In this document: positions 49,174 through 59,357 of the stretch, piece by piece
Position numbering within the stretch: position 1 is the stretch's first letter
Layout of the letters: each line of letters begins with the position of its first letter
DNA from: Mesorhizobium sp. M1D.F.Ca.ET.043.01.1.1
GTDB lineage: Bacteria; Pseudomonadota; Alphaproteobacteria; Rhizobiales; Rhizobiaceae
Assembly: GCF_003952385.1 (NCBI RefSeq)
Contig: NZ_CP034444.1
Span: 2,232,001 to 2,296,000, forward strand
DNA: 64,000 nucleotides
Direction: 5' to 3'
Notes under the pieces: generated by a model
The model's input: the letters and a program-made list of their open reading frames with translations, nothing else
The model's database searches: none
Told to the model about the DNA's origin: nothing
Position numbers and translations under genes: made by a program

Positions 49174-52100
49174 CTAACGGCCCTTCCGCTGCGCAAATAA
49201 TGGGACAATCGCAAGCGCAGCATTCGAACCAGCATCGGCCATAATGGCCAATATGCGCCGCATCTCGGGCCTGTCGAAGCCCGCGTGATCGGCCAACGGC
49301 TTCGCGAGCGCGGCGGCGCGGTCGCCAAGATCTTCATACTGCCAGAATTTCGGATCGCGCCCATGCGCCTCGACAAGGCGGCCAAGCCACCGCGTGTAGA
49401 TCGAAGCCCGTTCGTCCAACGACATGCGCTCGACCACACGCAATGACAACCATGCCGCTCGGCGGAGATGGAGCGTCGCTTGCTGCCAAGTGTCGATCCA
49501 TTCCAGAAGATCTGCAAGATGAAGCCAACCGGGCGGAATCGGAGTCGACCAAGGGCCCACGAACCCTGCAGCCTCCACGCAATCGTCGAGTGAATCATAA
49601 TTGGTTTGCCGAGATGGGATGGCCGTCGCCATGACCCATTCCGCCGCGGGCTTCCAAGCGGACCAGAAGCGTGCGTCGGGCCTGCGCTCGCTAACCATTA
49701 GTTCGTGGGCGGTCGCCTCCATATAGTTGCCGACAAGTTCCCGACCGTGATCTCTTTCTTCAAACCGGGTCAGACTGCTCCAGATCGCCCCATCGCCGTG
49801 GAAGGCCGCAAAGCGCCCGACCTCGCGCGCCATCTTGTGGGCCCATTCGAAGGGATAGCGGCGGTCGTGCTGCCGCGACTCCTCGCCTTCCGAATAGGCC
49901 CTAGTCCATTCGACGAGACCCTTCAAATAGGTCGCGAAAGCGTCGCGCCCCGTTGCCTCGCTCGTAAGCCGACGCCAGTCGAGGCGGGTTAGAATTTCCG
50001 CCACGCGTCCCCAGTCGAGCACGACAGGCGAGATCAGCCGAATGCGGCGCGGCGGATGATACCATTTGCGACCGCGTATCCACTGAGACCGATAGGGTGC
50101 TGGCGGAAGGTCTGGAACTCGGCTCATCGGACATGGCTTTGCAGCGCGTTTGATAATCTTCAATCGCCTCGTCGCCATGCGTCTCGCAGCCTTTTCCTGG
50201 CTGCCCTCAAACCAGAAATGGCCGATGTCGATTACGCACACATCCAGCGCAGCAAAGGTCACCCGGCGAGCAAAGTCCGGGTTTGCGTCCCAGAGAAGTC
50301 CATCGAGCACTGCCTTTTGAAGGCCATGCAGCCGATCGACGGCAAGTTCGAGGACACGCCGCTCGATGGCGTTGTTGCGCTGGCGGCAGGCATAGGCGGC
50401 GAGCCCCCATGCTCCTATATCCTGAGGGTCGAAGCTGAGTAGCGCCTCATCAACAGTAAACTGTTCTTCCGCTGGCGAGCGCCGATTCTGACAACCAGCC
50501 TCAAGCCGTTCGCGAGCCCATTCGAGCCTTGCATCGAGAAACGCCATGTCGGCCCTTGCAACGACAATTGCTGCTGCTCCGACAATGGCGAAGGCAGTCA
50601 TCTTTCGGGCCAGCCCGAATCCGCCATCATCGGCATCCTCGGGCGGTTCAGCCATTACTTGATCAGCTAGTTCGATAGCCTCTCCGAGGGTCAAGCTTTC
50701 GTCGACACCACCTTTCTCGCGCGAGTGGACCGCCCACATCGCCAACCGATTTACCTGTCCCATTCTGCGGCGGTTTTCTTCTGCAGCCTCGATAAACTTG
50801 AGTTGCTCGGCCGGAGGATTGATATGGGCTTCAATACGCTGCTCGGTCTCATTGTAGCTGATCTCGACCTGATTCCGGTCGCTATCCGAGAGGATGCGGG
50901 CAAACCGCTCTTTGTTCGCCGCCACCCAGGATGAATCGGCAAGCTGTCGTTCGTCTTCGGCGAGATTCTCTAAACTCCATGCGCCGCGCAACGCGTCGAA
51001 CTCGGCTTGGGCGTCCCCGCCCGCCTTGAGGCGGAAAGGCAGCATCAACGTGTGCGACATTGGCGACTGCGCCTTATGTCGCTCGAAGATCGCCTCGACC
51101 TGATCGAAGTGGTGGTTACGCTCTGAGAAACTGTAGCTTATGCGATGCGTCGGTTGTTGGTCGTCGATATGCTTGCGAATGTCGTAGTTCCAGAACCGCG
51201 GCGTGCCGAGAAAAGGCCCAGCATGATCAATCGCACCAGGCGTGTTTACATGCGCCTTGAGGAGAGAAATACACAGACCCGCCGTCGCCACCAGACCGTT
51301 GGGCTGGAGAGCAAGCCTAATAAGGTCGCCGACATCCCGTCCGTTGGATGCTTGCCGATGCATCCATTCATCGAGCGCGAGATGCATCGAACCCAGGATG
51401 TTTGATCCGAGTACGGCTCGGGACCAGCGGTAAACGGTCTCGTCACCCCAAAGAGCGATTGTGTGCCCATCGATCTTGAGCGTCAGCGCAAGCGGTTTTT
51501 CCCCTTCGCGGCAGCGGGCGTACCAGCGCCAAAAGACCGAGGCCCGCCGTTCGATTCGATGGAAAAGATTCAGCGCCAACACCTCGTCTGCGTCGAACAA
51601 CTCAAGGAAACCCGCGCGTGAAGGGCCAGGCGGGTAGCAACTCTGACCGTCAGGGAGCCCAGCGCTATGAGCGTCGGAAAAAGGAAATAGCTCACGCCCG
51701 AGGATCGACTGATCGTTACGCGAGCGGCGTCGCGGCGGCAAATAATGGCAGGCGCAAAGCTTGGTCCAAGTTTCTGGAAACTTGCCTGGTAGGAAACCAG
51801 GGGATTTCAGAAGCTTGCCCCTTGGGCTGTCAAGGCGGCGATCGTTAGCCAGACGCACGAGGTAGGCTTCGACACCGCGTGCGTCCGACTCAGCGCAGAA
51901 TATTAGAGCCTCCCGAAGTTTCTCTTCGATTAGCTTCCAAGCGTCGCGGTCCGGCAAATCGATCCCGAAGGGATCACGTCTATCGCTCCAACGGAGCAAG
52001 TGACGGCATTCCTCGATCTCGTCCAGCCAAGTGCGTACGATCTGTCCTATGGCCTGGCTATGGGCGTTCGGGATGTTGAGCGTCGCTCGGCAGAAAACGC

Positions 52101-54054
52101 GCGCGGTCTCGGCAAGCTGAGGGACAAGACTCTTCGGCCAATTGGACCATTTCGGCAGCGACCAACGTAGAAAGGGAACCCAGCTTCGCCACACCGGCTG
52201 CTTGCCATAGCCTGCGATCGCATAGCGTTGGCTTTCGCTAAGATGGGCAAGGCGAGGCGAATGTAGGAGCGTTTCGTCTAGCCGTGTCTCGGATACGAGG
52301 AGCGTGTCAAGAAGACGGCGGATCAGTCGGAAGTCATCGGCTTCGAGGGCGGAACCGAGATCGTCAAGGATTGCGCTAGAGGCTTCGGTATAGAGCGGTG
52401 CCACGAGCCAGGCCCGAGCCCAAGCAGGATCTATCGAGGTGTCGGCCTCGAGTTCCGCATACACTTCGCGCCAACGGACATAGTGGCCTTGCTCAAGACA
52501 CAATTGGCCGAGGAGCCTCACCGCTCGAAGCCACCACAACGGCTCACCGCTGTCGCGCAAACGTTCGCTAAGCCGGTCGCAGTCGGGCAGCAGACCGCGG
52601 GCGATGAGCCAATCCTCGTGTACGTCAAAAGCAAGCGTGATTGCGTCGGCACGAGGGTCTGAGACCAGCGTGCCTTCGCTTATGAGGCAGAGCGCTCCTT
52701 CCGGATCGAAAACGGAGCTCCCAGGCGCCCGCGCCGGATTTTCGACAAGCCACCGCCCCATCTCGGACAGAGCCCTGGTCCGGCAAGCGGTGAGGCGGGC
52801 ATCATTCTGCTCTGCATTGGCCCATTTTCCGGCCAGATCCATTTCGGTGATACGCCCCTCAGGCGGCACGTCGAGTTTTAAAAGCTCGCGAAGAAGAAAG
52901 AGCCGTCGGTTCTGCTGGGCAAGATCATCCCGTCTGAGTAACGATGCAAAGGCCGGGAACGCGTCCGCCACTGCTTCACAATCCTCCTTGCCTATCGCAT
53001 CGATCGGAAGGCTCGCCGACTTGCTGATCCCCGCGTCATCGAGCGCGGCGAGCACAAGGTCCCTGTCCTGATACGCGCGAGCGGAAGTAATCATCCGCCA
53101 GCTGCCGGCATCCAGATAACGTGCCGCGAGCGCCAGGAGGTCGGTCACGACCCCGCGCCGCTCCGAGAGCAGGAGTCGGTCTGCCCCGTCGACTAGGACC
53201 AGCAGATTGCCGCCGCGTCCGAGGCGCTCGAACAGCTTTGTAGGTGTCTCGCCAATCCCGAGGTGTACCAGATATTCGGCAAGCGAGCCGGCCCGAACCC
53301 TATTGTCCTTCAGAACAAAAAGCGGACCCAAATGCTCAAGCGCCAGGCGCTTCAGGATAGCCGACTTGCCACCTCCGCCCTCACCGGTGAGGCGGACTAT
53401 ATTATGCTCAGTAAGGTAGACCGACGCGCGCGCCACGAGATCCGACCGGGGCAGTTGAAGACTTTCACTGCCGCGGCGCAAGCGGTCCTCGATTGACCCC
53501 AAGGCGGACTGGGCGGCCTCCGCGACGCGTTCGAAATCGGCGGCGCCTGCGGCAAGCTCGGGGTAAAATTGCCGGATGACCGAGGGATGCTTTGCCATCA
53601 AGGCCTTGAGAGCACCCCAGCCAAGAATATCTACCTCGAACTTGCCGGCGGCAACCCGCGCCGCAGAGACAGTGCGGGCGTGCTCCTGGAGCTCCGCATC
53701 AACTTCGGCCGTCGTCGCAAAATACCATTTCCCGAGGGTTGGTGTGAACCTCTCTGCCCTGGCAAGTTCCTTATTGAACTCAGTCTTGGTTGCCTTTGCC
53801 CCCAAGCCCCGGTCCTTGCCCTTGCATTGAACACCGAAATAGGTACCCGGCTTCCATTCGGGCGAACCGTACACATCGACGCCATGCTGCGGCTGGCTGA
53901 GCCGGCCGTTCTTCTGCGCGGTTGGATCCCTCCATACTTCCGCGAACAACGCACGGGACAGGTCCTCGAAGGTTTGCCACTTGCTTGGCGCATTGATCTG
54001 TGCGTCGAGAATATCCACGAGCTCTGCCCTGAAATAGCGAGAGATAATCGGCAA
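49174..54054 (-). CDS. Avs-like STAND NTPase with N-terminal nuclease domain
   Basis: A very large protein, 1626 residues. Residues about 20-165 look like an Mrr/Cap4-type PD-(D/E)XK nuclease: PQHGVDVYG gives Asp60, and YFGVQCKGKD gives Gln76-x-Lys78. Residues 224-231 are a Walker A, GEGGGGKS, and 284-292 a Walker B, LLVLVDGAD, as in STAND ATPases. The following 1200 residues are helical and without named domain, as expected for a sensor of repeats. This plan is that of Avs (AVAST) anti-phage proteins, which bind phage proteins and then cut DNA. The start is a TTG at 54054 right after a stop, with no ribosome site, which is weak. It is divergent from the Lamassu-like operon. Confidence 0.75.
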   Translation of the reverse strand: MPIISRYFRAELVDILDAQINAPSKWQTFEDLSRALFAEVWRDPTAQKNGRLSQPQHGVDVYGSPEWKPGTYFGVQCKGKDRGLGAKATKTEFNKELARAERFTPTLGKWYFATTAEVDAELQEHARTVSAARVAAGKFEVDILGWGALKALMAKHPSVIRQFYPELAAGAADFERVAEAAQSALGSIEDRLRRGSESLQLPRSDLVARASVYLTEHNIVRLTGEGGGGKSAILKRLALEHLGPLFVLKDNRVRAGSLAEYLVHLGIGETPTKLFERLGRGGNLLVLVDGADRLLLSERRGVVTDLLALAARYLDAGSWRMITSARAYQDRDLVLAALDDAGISKSASLPIDAIGKEDCEAVADAFPAFASLLRRDDLAQQNRRLFLLRELLKLDVPPEGRITEMDLAGKWANAEQNDARLTACRTRALSEMGRWLVENPARAPGSSVFDPEGALCLISEGTLVSDPRADAITLAFDVHEDWLIARGLLPDCDRLSERLRDSGEPLWWLRAVRLLGQLCLEQGHYVRWREVYAELEADTSIDPAWARAWLVAPLYTEASSAILDDLGSALEADDFRLIRRLLDTLLVSETRLDETLLHSPRLAHLSESQRYAIAGYGKQPVWRSWVPFLRWSLPKWSNWPKSLVPQLAETARVFCRATLNIPNAHSQAIGQIVRTWLDEIEECRHLLRWSDRRDPFGIDLPDRDAWKLIEEKLREALIFCAESDARGVEAYLVRLANDRRLDSPRGKLLKSPGFLPGKFPETWTKLCACHYLPPRRRSRNDQSILGRELFPFSDAHSAGLPDGQSCYPPGPSRAGFLELFDADEVLALNLFHRIERRASVFWRWYARCREGEKPLALTLKIDGHTIALWGDETVYRWSRAVLGSNILGSMHLALDEWMHRQASNGRDVGDLIRLALQPNGLVATAGLCISLLKAHVNTPGAIDHAGPFLGTPRFWNYDIRKHIDDQQPTHRISYSFSERNHHFDQVEAIFERHKAQSPMSHTLMLPFRLKAGGDAQAEFDALRGAWSLENLAEDERQLADSSWVAANKERFARILSDSDRNQVEISYNETEQRIEAHINPPAEQLKFIEAAEENRRRMGQVNRLAMWAVHSREKGGVDESLTLGEAIELADQVMAEPPEDADDGGFGLARKMTAFAIVGAAAIVVARADMAFLDARLEWARERLEAGCQNRRSPAEEQFTVDEALLSFDPQDIGAWGLAAYACRQRNNAIERRVLELAVDRLHGLQKAVLDGLLWDANPDFARRVTFAALDVCVIDIGHFWFEGSQEKAARRMATRRLKIIKRAAKPCPMSRVPDLPPAPYRSQWIRGRKWYHPPRRIRLISPVVLDWGRVAEILTRLDWRRLTSEATGRDAFATYLKGLVEWTRAYSEGEESRQHDRRYPFEWAHKMAREVGRFAAFHGDGAIWSSLTRFEERDHGRELVGNYMEATAHELMVSERRPDARFWSAWKPAAEWVMATAIPSRQTNYDSLDDCVEAAGFVGPWSTPIPPGWLHLADLLEWIDTWQQATLHLRRAAWLSLRVVERMSLDERASIYTRWLGRLVEAHGRDPKFWQYEDLGDRAAALAKPLADHAGFDRPEMRRILAIMADAGSNAALAIVPLFAQRKGR

Positions 54055-54477
54055 TTATGCGAGCGAAGCAAGGTCTGCGCTAGCGAAGGTCGAGTGAAGA
54101 CGGACGCAAGTCGTTCGCCAAGCCTTTCAGGAATGGATCGGCAAACGAAACTAGGTCACTTCACCCTTAGCCAACGGGCCGCAAGAATCTTCGTCCACGT
54201 CCCAGCGAGCGTGTTGGCAGATAGCCAGCTCGAACGATGGGATCCACCCGTTGGTCTCTATCTAGATCTCGCCGGTTTAGCATGAACGCTCCGGTGTTAT
54301 TGTTGAATCGAGGGAATCGCTTAATCTTATGTCAGTGGCGAACTGTCAATGTTGACCCCAGATGGATTGCGGTAACGGAATTTATTTCCAGGACCACTGG
54401 ACAATGTCGCGTGCAAGAATAGTGTCTCCATATAAGGGAGTGACGCTGTTCGCGTCATGGGGGAGGTATGAATACGC
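54055..54477. other. divergent intergenic region of the defence genes
   Basis: It holds no gene. A GGGGGAGG stands near 54458-54466, upstream of the GTG of the SIR2 gene. Promoters for both the STAND gene and the SIR2 operon should lie here, but no clear -35/-10 pair was read with certainty. Confidence 0.4.
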
Positions 54478-56235
54478 GTGGCGCTGGCTCCAACCGCCGA
54501 TCAGATTACCGTGCAACATGTGCTTGCGAAGTTCGAGGCCGAATTTGCCCCAGTAGCGCGAGCGGTCGAGGATGGCGAGTTCGCGCTTTGGGTTGGCTCA
54601 GGGATTTCGAGGCAGGCGCCTAATCTCGGTAACCTCATCGAGCGAGCGTTCGACTATCTTCGCCAGAGAGCAGTCGATCCGGAAACGGCGGCCACCTATA
54701 TGCCGGCACTTGAGGAGGCACTTGTACTTGCCGAAATCGAGCCGGCAAGTGTTCAAGCCCAATTCGGGCAAGCTCTTGCAGCCTGGCCACAGCATGGTGA
54801 TATTATCAATCGGCTATGGACCAATTATTCGCGTGTCCTCGACATTCGCATCGCCGGACAGGACGCGGACTTCGTCCTGTGGGAAGCGATAGACGTCCGG
54901 CGTGCATTCGAGCATCCAGCGCCTCCTGCTGCGGAGCATTTGTGCATTGCCGTGCTGATCCTTGAAGGCGCCGTCCAGGCAGTTGCGTCAGCCAATTGGG
55001 ACGGCTTCATCGAAGCGGCGATCGAGCGCGTCAGCAACGGCGTTCCAGGCGTCCTCCAGGTCGTTGTCGATCCCGACCAACTTCGTGGGCCTGCAGGCCG
55101 AGCGCGGCTACTGAAGTTCCACGGATGTATCGTGCATGCGACCCGCGAACCGTTGACCTTCAGACGATATCTTACTGGGAGCCGCACCCAGATTATGGAC
55201 TGGCCAGAAACTGCCGCATTCGCGGCGATGCGCAACGAGGTTGTTGGCCTTGCGACGACCCACAAAACGTTGGTACTCGGACTTTCGATTCAGGACAACA
55301 ATCTACAGACGATCTTTGCGCGAGCGAAGGAAGTTCATGCTTGGCCTTGGCCATGCGCGCCGCATGCCCCAGCGCATATCTTCTGCGAGAATACGATCCA
55401 GCAGGGCCAGCGGGATGTGCTGCGTCTTTCATACGGCGACGGATACAATCACGATCCTGCGGCCGTCCATGAGGCCACGCTGCTACGCGCCTGGGGCGAG
55501 AAGGTTTTAATCGCCTTGGTCCTGAAGCTAATAGGAGACAAGCTCACACGATTGATGGAGCTTAGCCTCAATGCGATGGGAAAAGGTCCGATTGCGGTTG
55601 TACTCGGTCCTCTGATCAAATCGCTCCGGGACGACATCGCTGGCCTCGCTGTACCCGTGCCTGGGAGCAAGGACCGGACCGCGTTTACGAATCTGGCCAT
55701 CTCCCTGTGGTCGCGGATGCTCTCGCTGTTCCGTAGCGGGACGCTTCCGGTAAATCCTGAAGCTTATGAGGCCTTGACCAGTTCAACGCTGAACTTGATT
55801 GCCGCCGACCAGAATGCCCAGGCCATGGGGTTGGGGCGGCTTGGGGTCGCGCTTGCGCTCCTACAATACGGACGCGCAGCGGGACATTGGCAACTCAGTC
55901 AGCCCACATCCAGCGACCTGATCTCGGGGGCAATGACCGCCAAGGCATCCCGCCCCGGAGCGGTCAATCGCCCGCTGTTTCTCGTCAAGTCGGCGACGGA
56001 CGCCATTGCTCTGCAAAGCGATGGCGCTTTTGCAAACGACAATGCGATCATCGTCCACGCCGATGATACCTGGCATCGCATGACAGGCGGTAGCGCAAGT
56101 GCGCGTCGTGTGCGCGCAGCTCCTGGACGGACCGGGCGAGTCGGCGAGATACATGTTAGCCTTGGCGACCTACTTTCGCGTTGTGGTGATGCGGTGATGC
56201 TGCAACAAGAATTTGTTTCGGAGATGATTCTGTGA
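54478..56235 (+). CDS. SIR2-domain effector of a Lamassu-like system (LmuA)
   Basis: A 585-residue protein. The SIR2 fold is marked by GEFALWVGSGISRQAPN (Gly40-Ser-Gly), ASANWDGFIEAAIERV, the His-Gly in LLKFHGCIVHATRE and VLGLSIQDNNLQTIF. SIR2 effectors in defence kill or stall infected cells by NAD+ loss. The C-terminal half has no named domain and may bind the SMC partner. The start is GTG 54478, with GGGGGAGG about 12 bases away. The stop overlaps the GTG of the next gene. Gene order SIR2, small protein, SMC is that of Lamassu-Sir2. Confidence 0.8.
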   Translation: MALAPTADQITVQHVLAKFEAEFAPVARAVEDGEFALWVGSGISRQAPNLGNLIERAFDYLRQRAVDPETAATYMPALEEALVLAEIEPASVQAQFGQALAAWPQHGDIINRLWTNYSRVLDIRIAGQDADFVLWEAIDVRRAFEHPAPPAAEHLCIAVLILEGAVQAVASANWDGFIEAAIERVSNGVPGVLQVVVDPDQLRGPAGRARLLKFHGCIVHATREPLTFRRYLTGSRTQIMDWPETAAFAAMRNEVVGLATTHKTLVLGLSIQDNNLQTIFARAKEVHAWPWPCAPHAPAHIFCENTIQQGQRDVLRLSYGDGYNHDPAAVHEATLLRAWGEKVLIALVLKLIGDKLTRLMELSLNAMGKGPIAVVLGPLIKSLRDDIAGLAVPVPGSKDRTAFTNLAISLWSRMLSLFRSGTLPVNPEAYEALTSSTLNLIAADQNAQAMGLGRLGVALALLQYGRAAGHWQLSQPTSSDLISGAMTAKASRPGAVNRPLFLVKSATDAIALQSDGAFANDNAIIVHADDTWHRMTGGSASARRVRAAPGRTGRVGEIHVSLGDLLSRCGDAVMLQQEFVSEMIL

Positions 56236-56867
56236 CTGGCTCGCCCCTTGTGCAGGCAGTTCAAGGCCGGCTTCGCAGCGCCGGCTACAGCGATCTGTCG
56301 ACCCCCTTTAAAGTTGCCGGGGTCGAGTTTGCATTCACTGGGGCGATGCGCGGGCGCGATGGTCGAGCCCTCGATCTTGTCCTGCTCGTAGACACCACAA
56401 CTGGGGATTTCGGCGACCGTGATGGTGGACGCGTTCGCCAGCGGATCGAGGCATTGAGTCGAGCGCTCGACGTCACCGGATCACGCTATGTCGTCACCGC
56501 CATCCTCGCGGGTGCCGTGCTGGCCAGTGGGGTCGAGGCGCTGTCAGAAACTTGCCGTGTCCTACAGGTTGAAGGCATTGCTTTGAATGCCGAGGGCAAG
56601 CCTGCTGATCCCGTTGCTGAGCGTCAGCTTGATGATCGAATCCGTATATTGCTGCCGTTGACGCTTCCCTTGTCGATGCCGGACAACCAAGTTGGCGGCG
56701 GCGCGGCCATGGATCAACTCGTTCAAGCGCTGCCCGCCGGTACGAGCAAAGTGGTTGTCGACGCCGTGATAAACGCCTCAACAGCTGGAGAGCAGGCCGT
56801 CGCCGATGCAGTGGCGCTCGTAATCGGCGGTGCGTTCGAATCTCACCCGGTGGAGGATCAAGAATGA
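56232..56867 (+). CDS. small middle protein of the Lamassu-like operon (LmuC)
   Basis: A 211-residue protein without a named domain. The N-terminal half has strands with FAFTGAMRGRDGRALDLVLL and DTTTGDFGDRDGGRVRQRIE, the second half is helical. By its position, between the effector and SMC genes with GTGA and ATGA overlaps on both sides, it takes the place of LmuC (or the middle component of ABC-three-component systems). It is probably needed for complex formation. Confidence 0.7.
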   Translation: MTGSPLVQAVQGRLRSAGYSDLSTPFKVAGVEFAFTGAMRGRDGRALDLVLLVDTTTGDFGDRDGGRVRQRIEALSRALDVTGSRYVVTAILAGAVLASGVEALSETCRVLQVEGIALNAEGKPADPVAERQLDDRIRILLPLTLPLSMPDNQVGGGAAMDQLVQALPAGTSKVVVDAVINASTAGEQAVADAVALVIGGAFESHPVEDQE

Positions 56868-59296
56868 GTGACCTCATCCTCAAGAGCCTCGACGTCACAA
56901 ATTTCCGCAGCATCCGCGGCCATATCCATGCGCCACTCGACGCCAAAGTCGTGCTTCTCCACGGAGAGAACGGCGCGGGGAAGACGAGTTTGCTATCAGC
57001 AATTGAGCTCGCACTAACCGGAGGCGTGCAGTCGCTTGCCCGCGCGGATCCAGGGTACGAGAAGCAACTGCTTTTCCGGTCCGCGAGCGAGGGCAGCATC
57101 GTGCTTCGGGCTCTCGAAGAAAAATCTGAGCGGATATTCAAGGCGAACCTGAGCGCGAATGGTGTCGAATCAGTCGACGTGTTGGATGAGAAAGTAGCAG
57201 CCTTCTTCAGGGAGCGAGCGTTTTTGCCCCAGTCGCTGCTCGGTCAACTGCTCCAGATCTATCAAGATGCCGGGAACGATGCGTCGTCACCGTTGGCGCA
57301 GTTTGTTGGCAAGCTTCTGGGGCTCGACAGGTTGGATGCGCTAGAGGCTGGATTGAAGCCGCTAGTTGACGTTCGCAATGTCCGCAAAATCGTCGACGGC
57401 TGGCAGGCAACTGAGAACGAGAAGACGCGGATTGATCGTCTCCTTGCTGATGAGCGGCAGAGACGCGACTCTTTGAATGAGCAAATACAGAGCGCGCTCC
57501 ACGAGCTCACCAACCTCTGCTCCTCGCTCGAGTTTTCCGTTAAAGTCGGCGAGGACACACTTGACGAAGTCGCCGAGGCGCTTGCAAAAACCAGTGACTT
57601 GGAGGCCTTTGCGCGCCTGACTGATCAGCAGCGAAGGCTTGCGTCGATCAACCGTGAGATCGATGAAGCGCAAAGCGCGACCGGTTTTGAGGATTTACCT
57701 TCTCCTACCAATGCAGAAGACGCCAGCAAGGAGTTCGCGCGCTGGGATGCAGAATACGGTCCCCGCGTTACCGGCCTTCGCGGTACTGTTGAAAGCATGC
57801 TTCCCAACATCTCAATGCCCAGCGATCTGTCACAGTTCGCCGACGAGGCGGTGAAGCGTCTCCGTACCGAGCAAAATCAGTTGACGGAGCACGTGTCGCA
57901 GGCCCGGGCCGAGATTGCGCGGTATGCCACGGCTCAGGATGAGCGCGACGTCGCGCTTCGTCAGCGCGACACGATTGACGAGGAGCTGGCCCGTTTGTCT
58001 AGCAGCGCGGGCAGTCTCGGTTCTGTGCTGGCAGAGCTGACATCGTTTCTCGTCGATGACATCTGTCCGGTTTGCGACCGGAATTTCAGCGAGGTCAGCA
58101 AGGGCTCGCTCGCAGAACATGTCCATAGCAAAGTGCGGGCTCTATCAGCATCGGCGGAGCGGCTGCTGACTTTGGGCCGCACCCGCGGCGAGGTTCAGGT
58201 CACGATCGAACGTCTTGAACGGGAGATTGAATCGATCGCTGCACGCCGGCTGGAGGACAATGTCCTTGCCGAGTTAGATCGGCGACGAGCCTCGATCCAG
58301 GCGCTAATCGTAGACATTGAGGACATGATCGAAACGCTACAGGCAGGGGCACGATTGCGCGCTGCTGACATCGCCGCAAGGCGCGCGGTCAGCGAATCCC
58401 AGTCACGCCACGTCTCCCTGGCCGCCGCGCGCGAAACATTGAGCGCATTTGCACTCTCCATCGGAACAACTGCTCTTGACGAAGGTGAGTCCTTCCAGGC
58501 TGGAGCGTCTAGGCTGGAAGAGCTGCTAAGCACCCACGTCGCCCGGTTGGAACGCCGCCTCTCGATGAGGCGCAGCGGAGCGGCTCACCTAGATAACATC
58601 CGCTCTGCGATGACTCGCCGCCAAGAAATCGACACCCAGATCTCCAGCGACTCCGCATCTTGGAAGAGTGCCGATCAGGCTCTTGAGCAAGCGCAGGGAT
58701 TGCGCGATCAAGGCCCAGCGATCCGCAGCGCTGTCGACAAGATCCGGTCAGCCATCATTCGCCGGGAGTTCAATGACCGGCTCAATCGCTTGTGGCGGGA
58801 TCTGTTCGTTCGGCTGGCGCCTAGCGAGCCGTTCGTGCCAGCTTTTCGCATTCCGCAATCGTCCACCCAGAGACTTCAACCGAAGCTCATCACCGAGCAC
58901 CGTGATGGTGGCGAGGCCGGCGGAACGCCAGGCGCCATGTTGAGCGCTGGCAATCTGAACACGGCTGCGCTGACTTTGTTCATTGCACTGCATCTTTCCG
59001 TGCCGAAGGAACTGCCTTGGTTGGTTCTTGATGATCCGGTGCAGTCTATGGACGACGTCCATATTGCCCATTTCGCCGCGCTGTTGAGAACCTTGTCCAA
59101 GGAACACGGCCGCCAAGTTGTGATAGCTGTTCACGATCGCCAGTTGTTCGACTATCTAAAGCTGGAGCTCAGTCCAGCATTTCCCGATGACAGCCTTCTA
59201 ACGCTTGAGCTATCGCGTGGACCGCGCAGAGACAGCGTATGCCTGTCGACGCGACTTTCGTTCAAAGAGGAGACAGCGCTCTTTGTAGCTGCGTAA
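56864..59296 (+). CDS. SMC/Rad50-like ATPase of the Lamassu-like operon (LmuB)
   Basis: An 810-residue SMC-like protein. It has VTNFRSIRGHIHAPL at the start, Walker A LLHGENGAGKTSLLSA (about 34-42), a long coiled coil, and the zinc hook CPVCDR near residue 401. The signature LSAGNLNTAALTLFIALHL, Walker B LPWLVLDDPVQSMDD and the H-loop VVIAVHD follow. Lamassu SMC proteins sense DNA ends or structures of phages and then set free the effector. It is coupled to the gene before by ATGA. Confidence 0.85.
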   Translation: MSDLILKSLDVTNFRSIRGHIHAPLDAKVVLLHGENGAGKTSLLSAIELALTGGVQSLARADPGYEKQLLFRSASEGSIVLRALEEKSERIFKANLSANGVESVDVLDEKVAAFFRERAFLPQSLLGQLLQIYQDAGNDASSPLAQFVGKLLGLDRLDALEAGLKPLVDVRNVRKIVDGWQATENEKTRIDRLLADERQRRDSLNEQIQSALHELTNLCSSLEFSVKVGEDTLDEVAEALAKTSDLEAFARLTDQQRRLASINREIDEAQSATGFEDLPSPTNAEDASKEFARWDAEYGPRVTGLRGTVESMLPNISMPSDLSQFADEAVKRLRTEQNQLTEHVSQARAEIARYATAQDERDVALRQRDTIDEELARLSSSAGSLGSVLAELTSFLVDDICPVCDRNFSEVSKGSLAEHVHSKVRALSASAERLLTLGRTRGEVQVTIERLEREIESIAARRLEDNVLAELDRRRASIQALIVDIEDMIETLQAGARLRAADIAARRAVSESQSRHVSLAAARETLSAFALSIGTTALDEGESFQAGASRLEELLSTHVARLERRLSMRRSGAAHLDNIRSAMTRRQEIDTQISSDSASWKSADQALEQAQGLRDQGPAIRSAVDKIRSAIIRREFNDRLNRLWRDLFVRLAPSEPFVPAFRIPQSSTQRLQPKLITEHRDGGEAGGTPGAMLSAGNLNTAALTLFIALHLSVPKELPWLVLDDPVQSMDDVHIAHFAALLRTLSKEHGRQVVIAVHDRQLFDYLKLELSPAFPDDSLLTLELSRGPRRDSVCLSTRLSFKEETALFVAA

Positions 59297-59357
59297 TAGC
59301 GCAGCGAACCGAAAGGCGTAGCAACCGATAGCCTGCTCGCAACGTAAACTCTGCACC

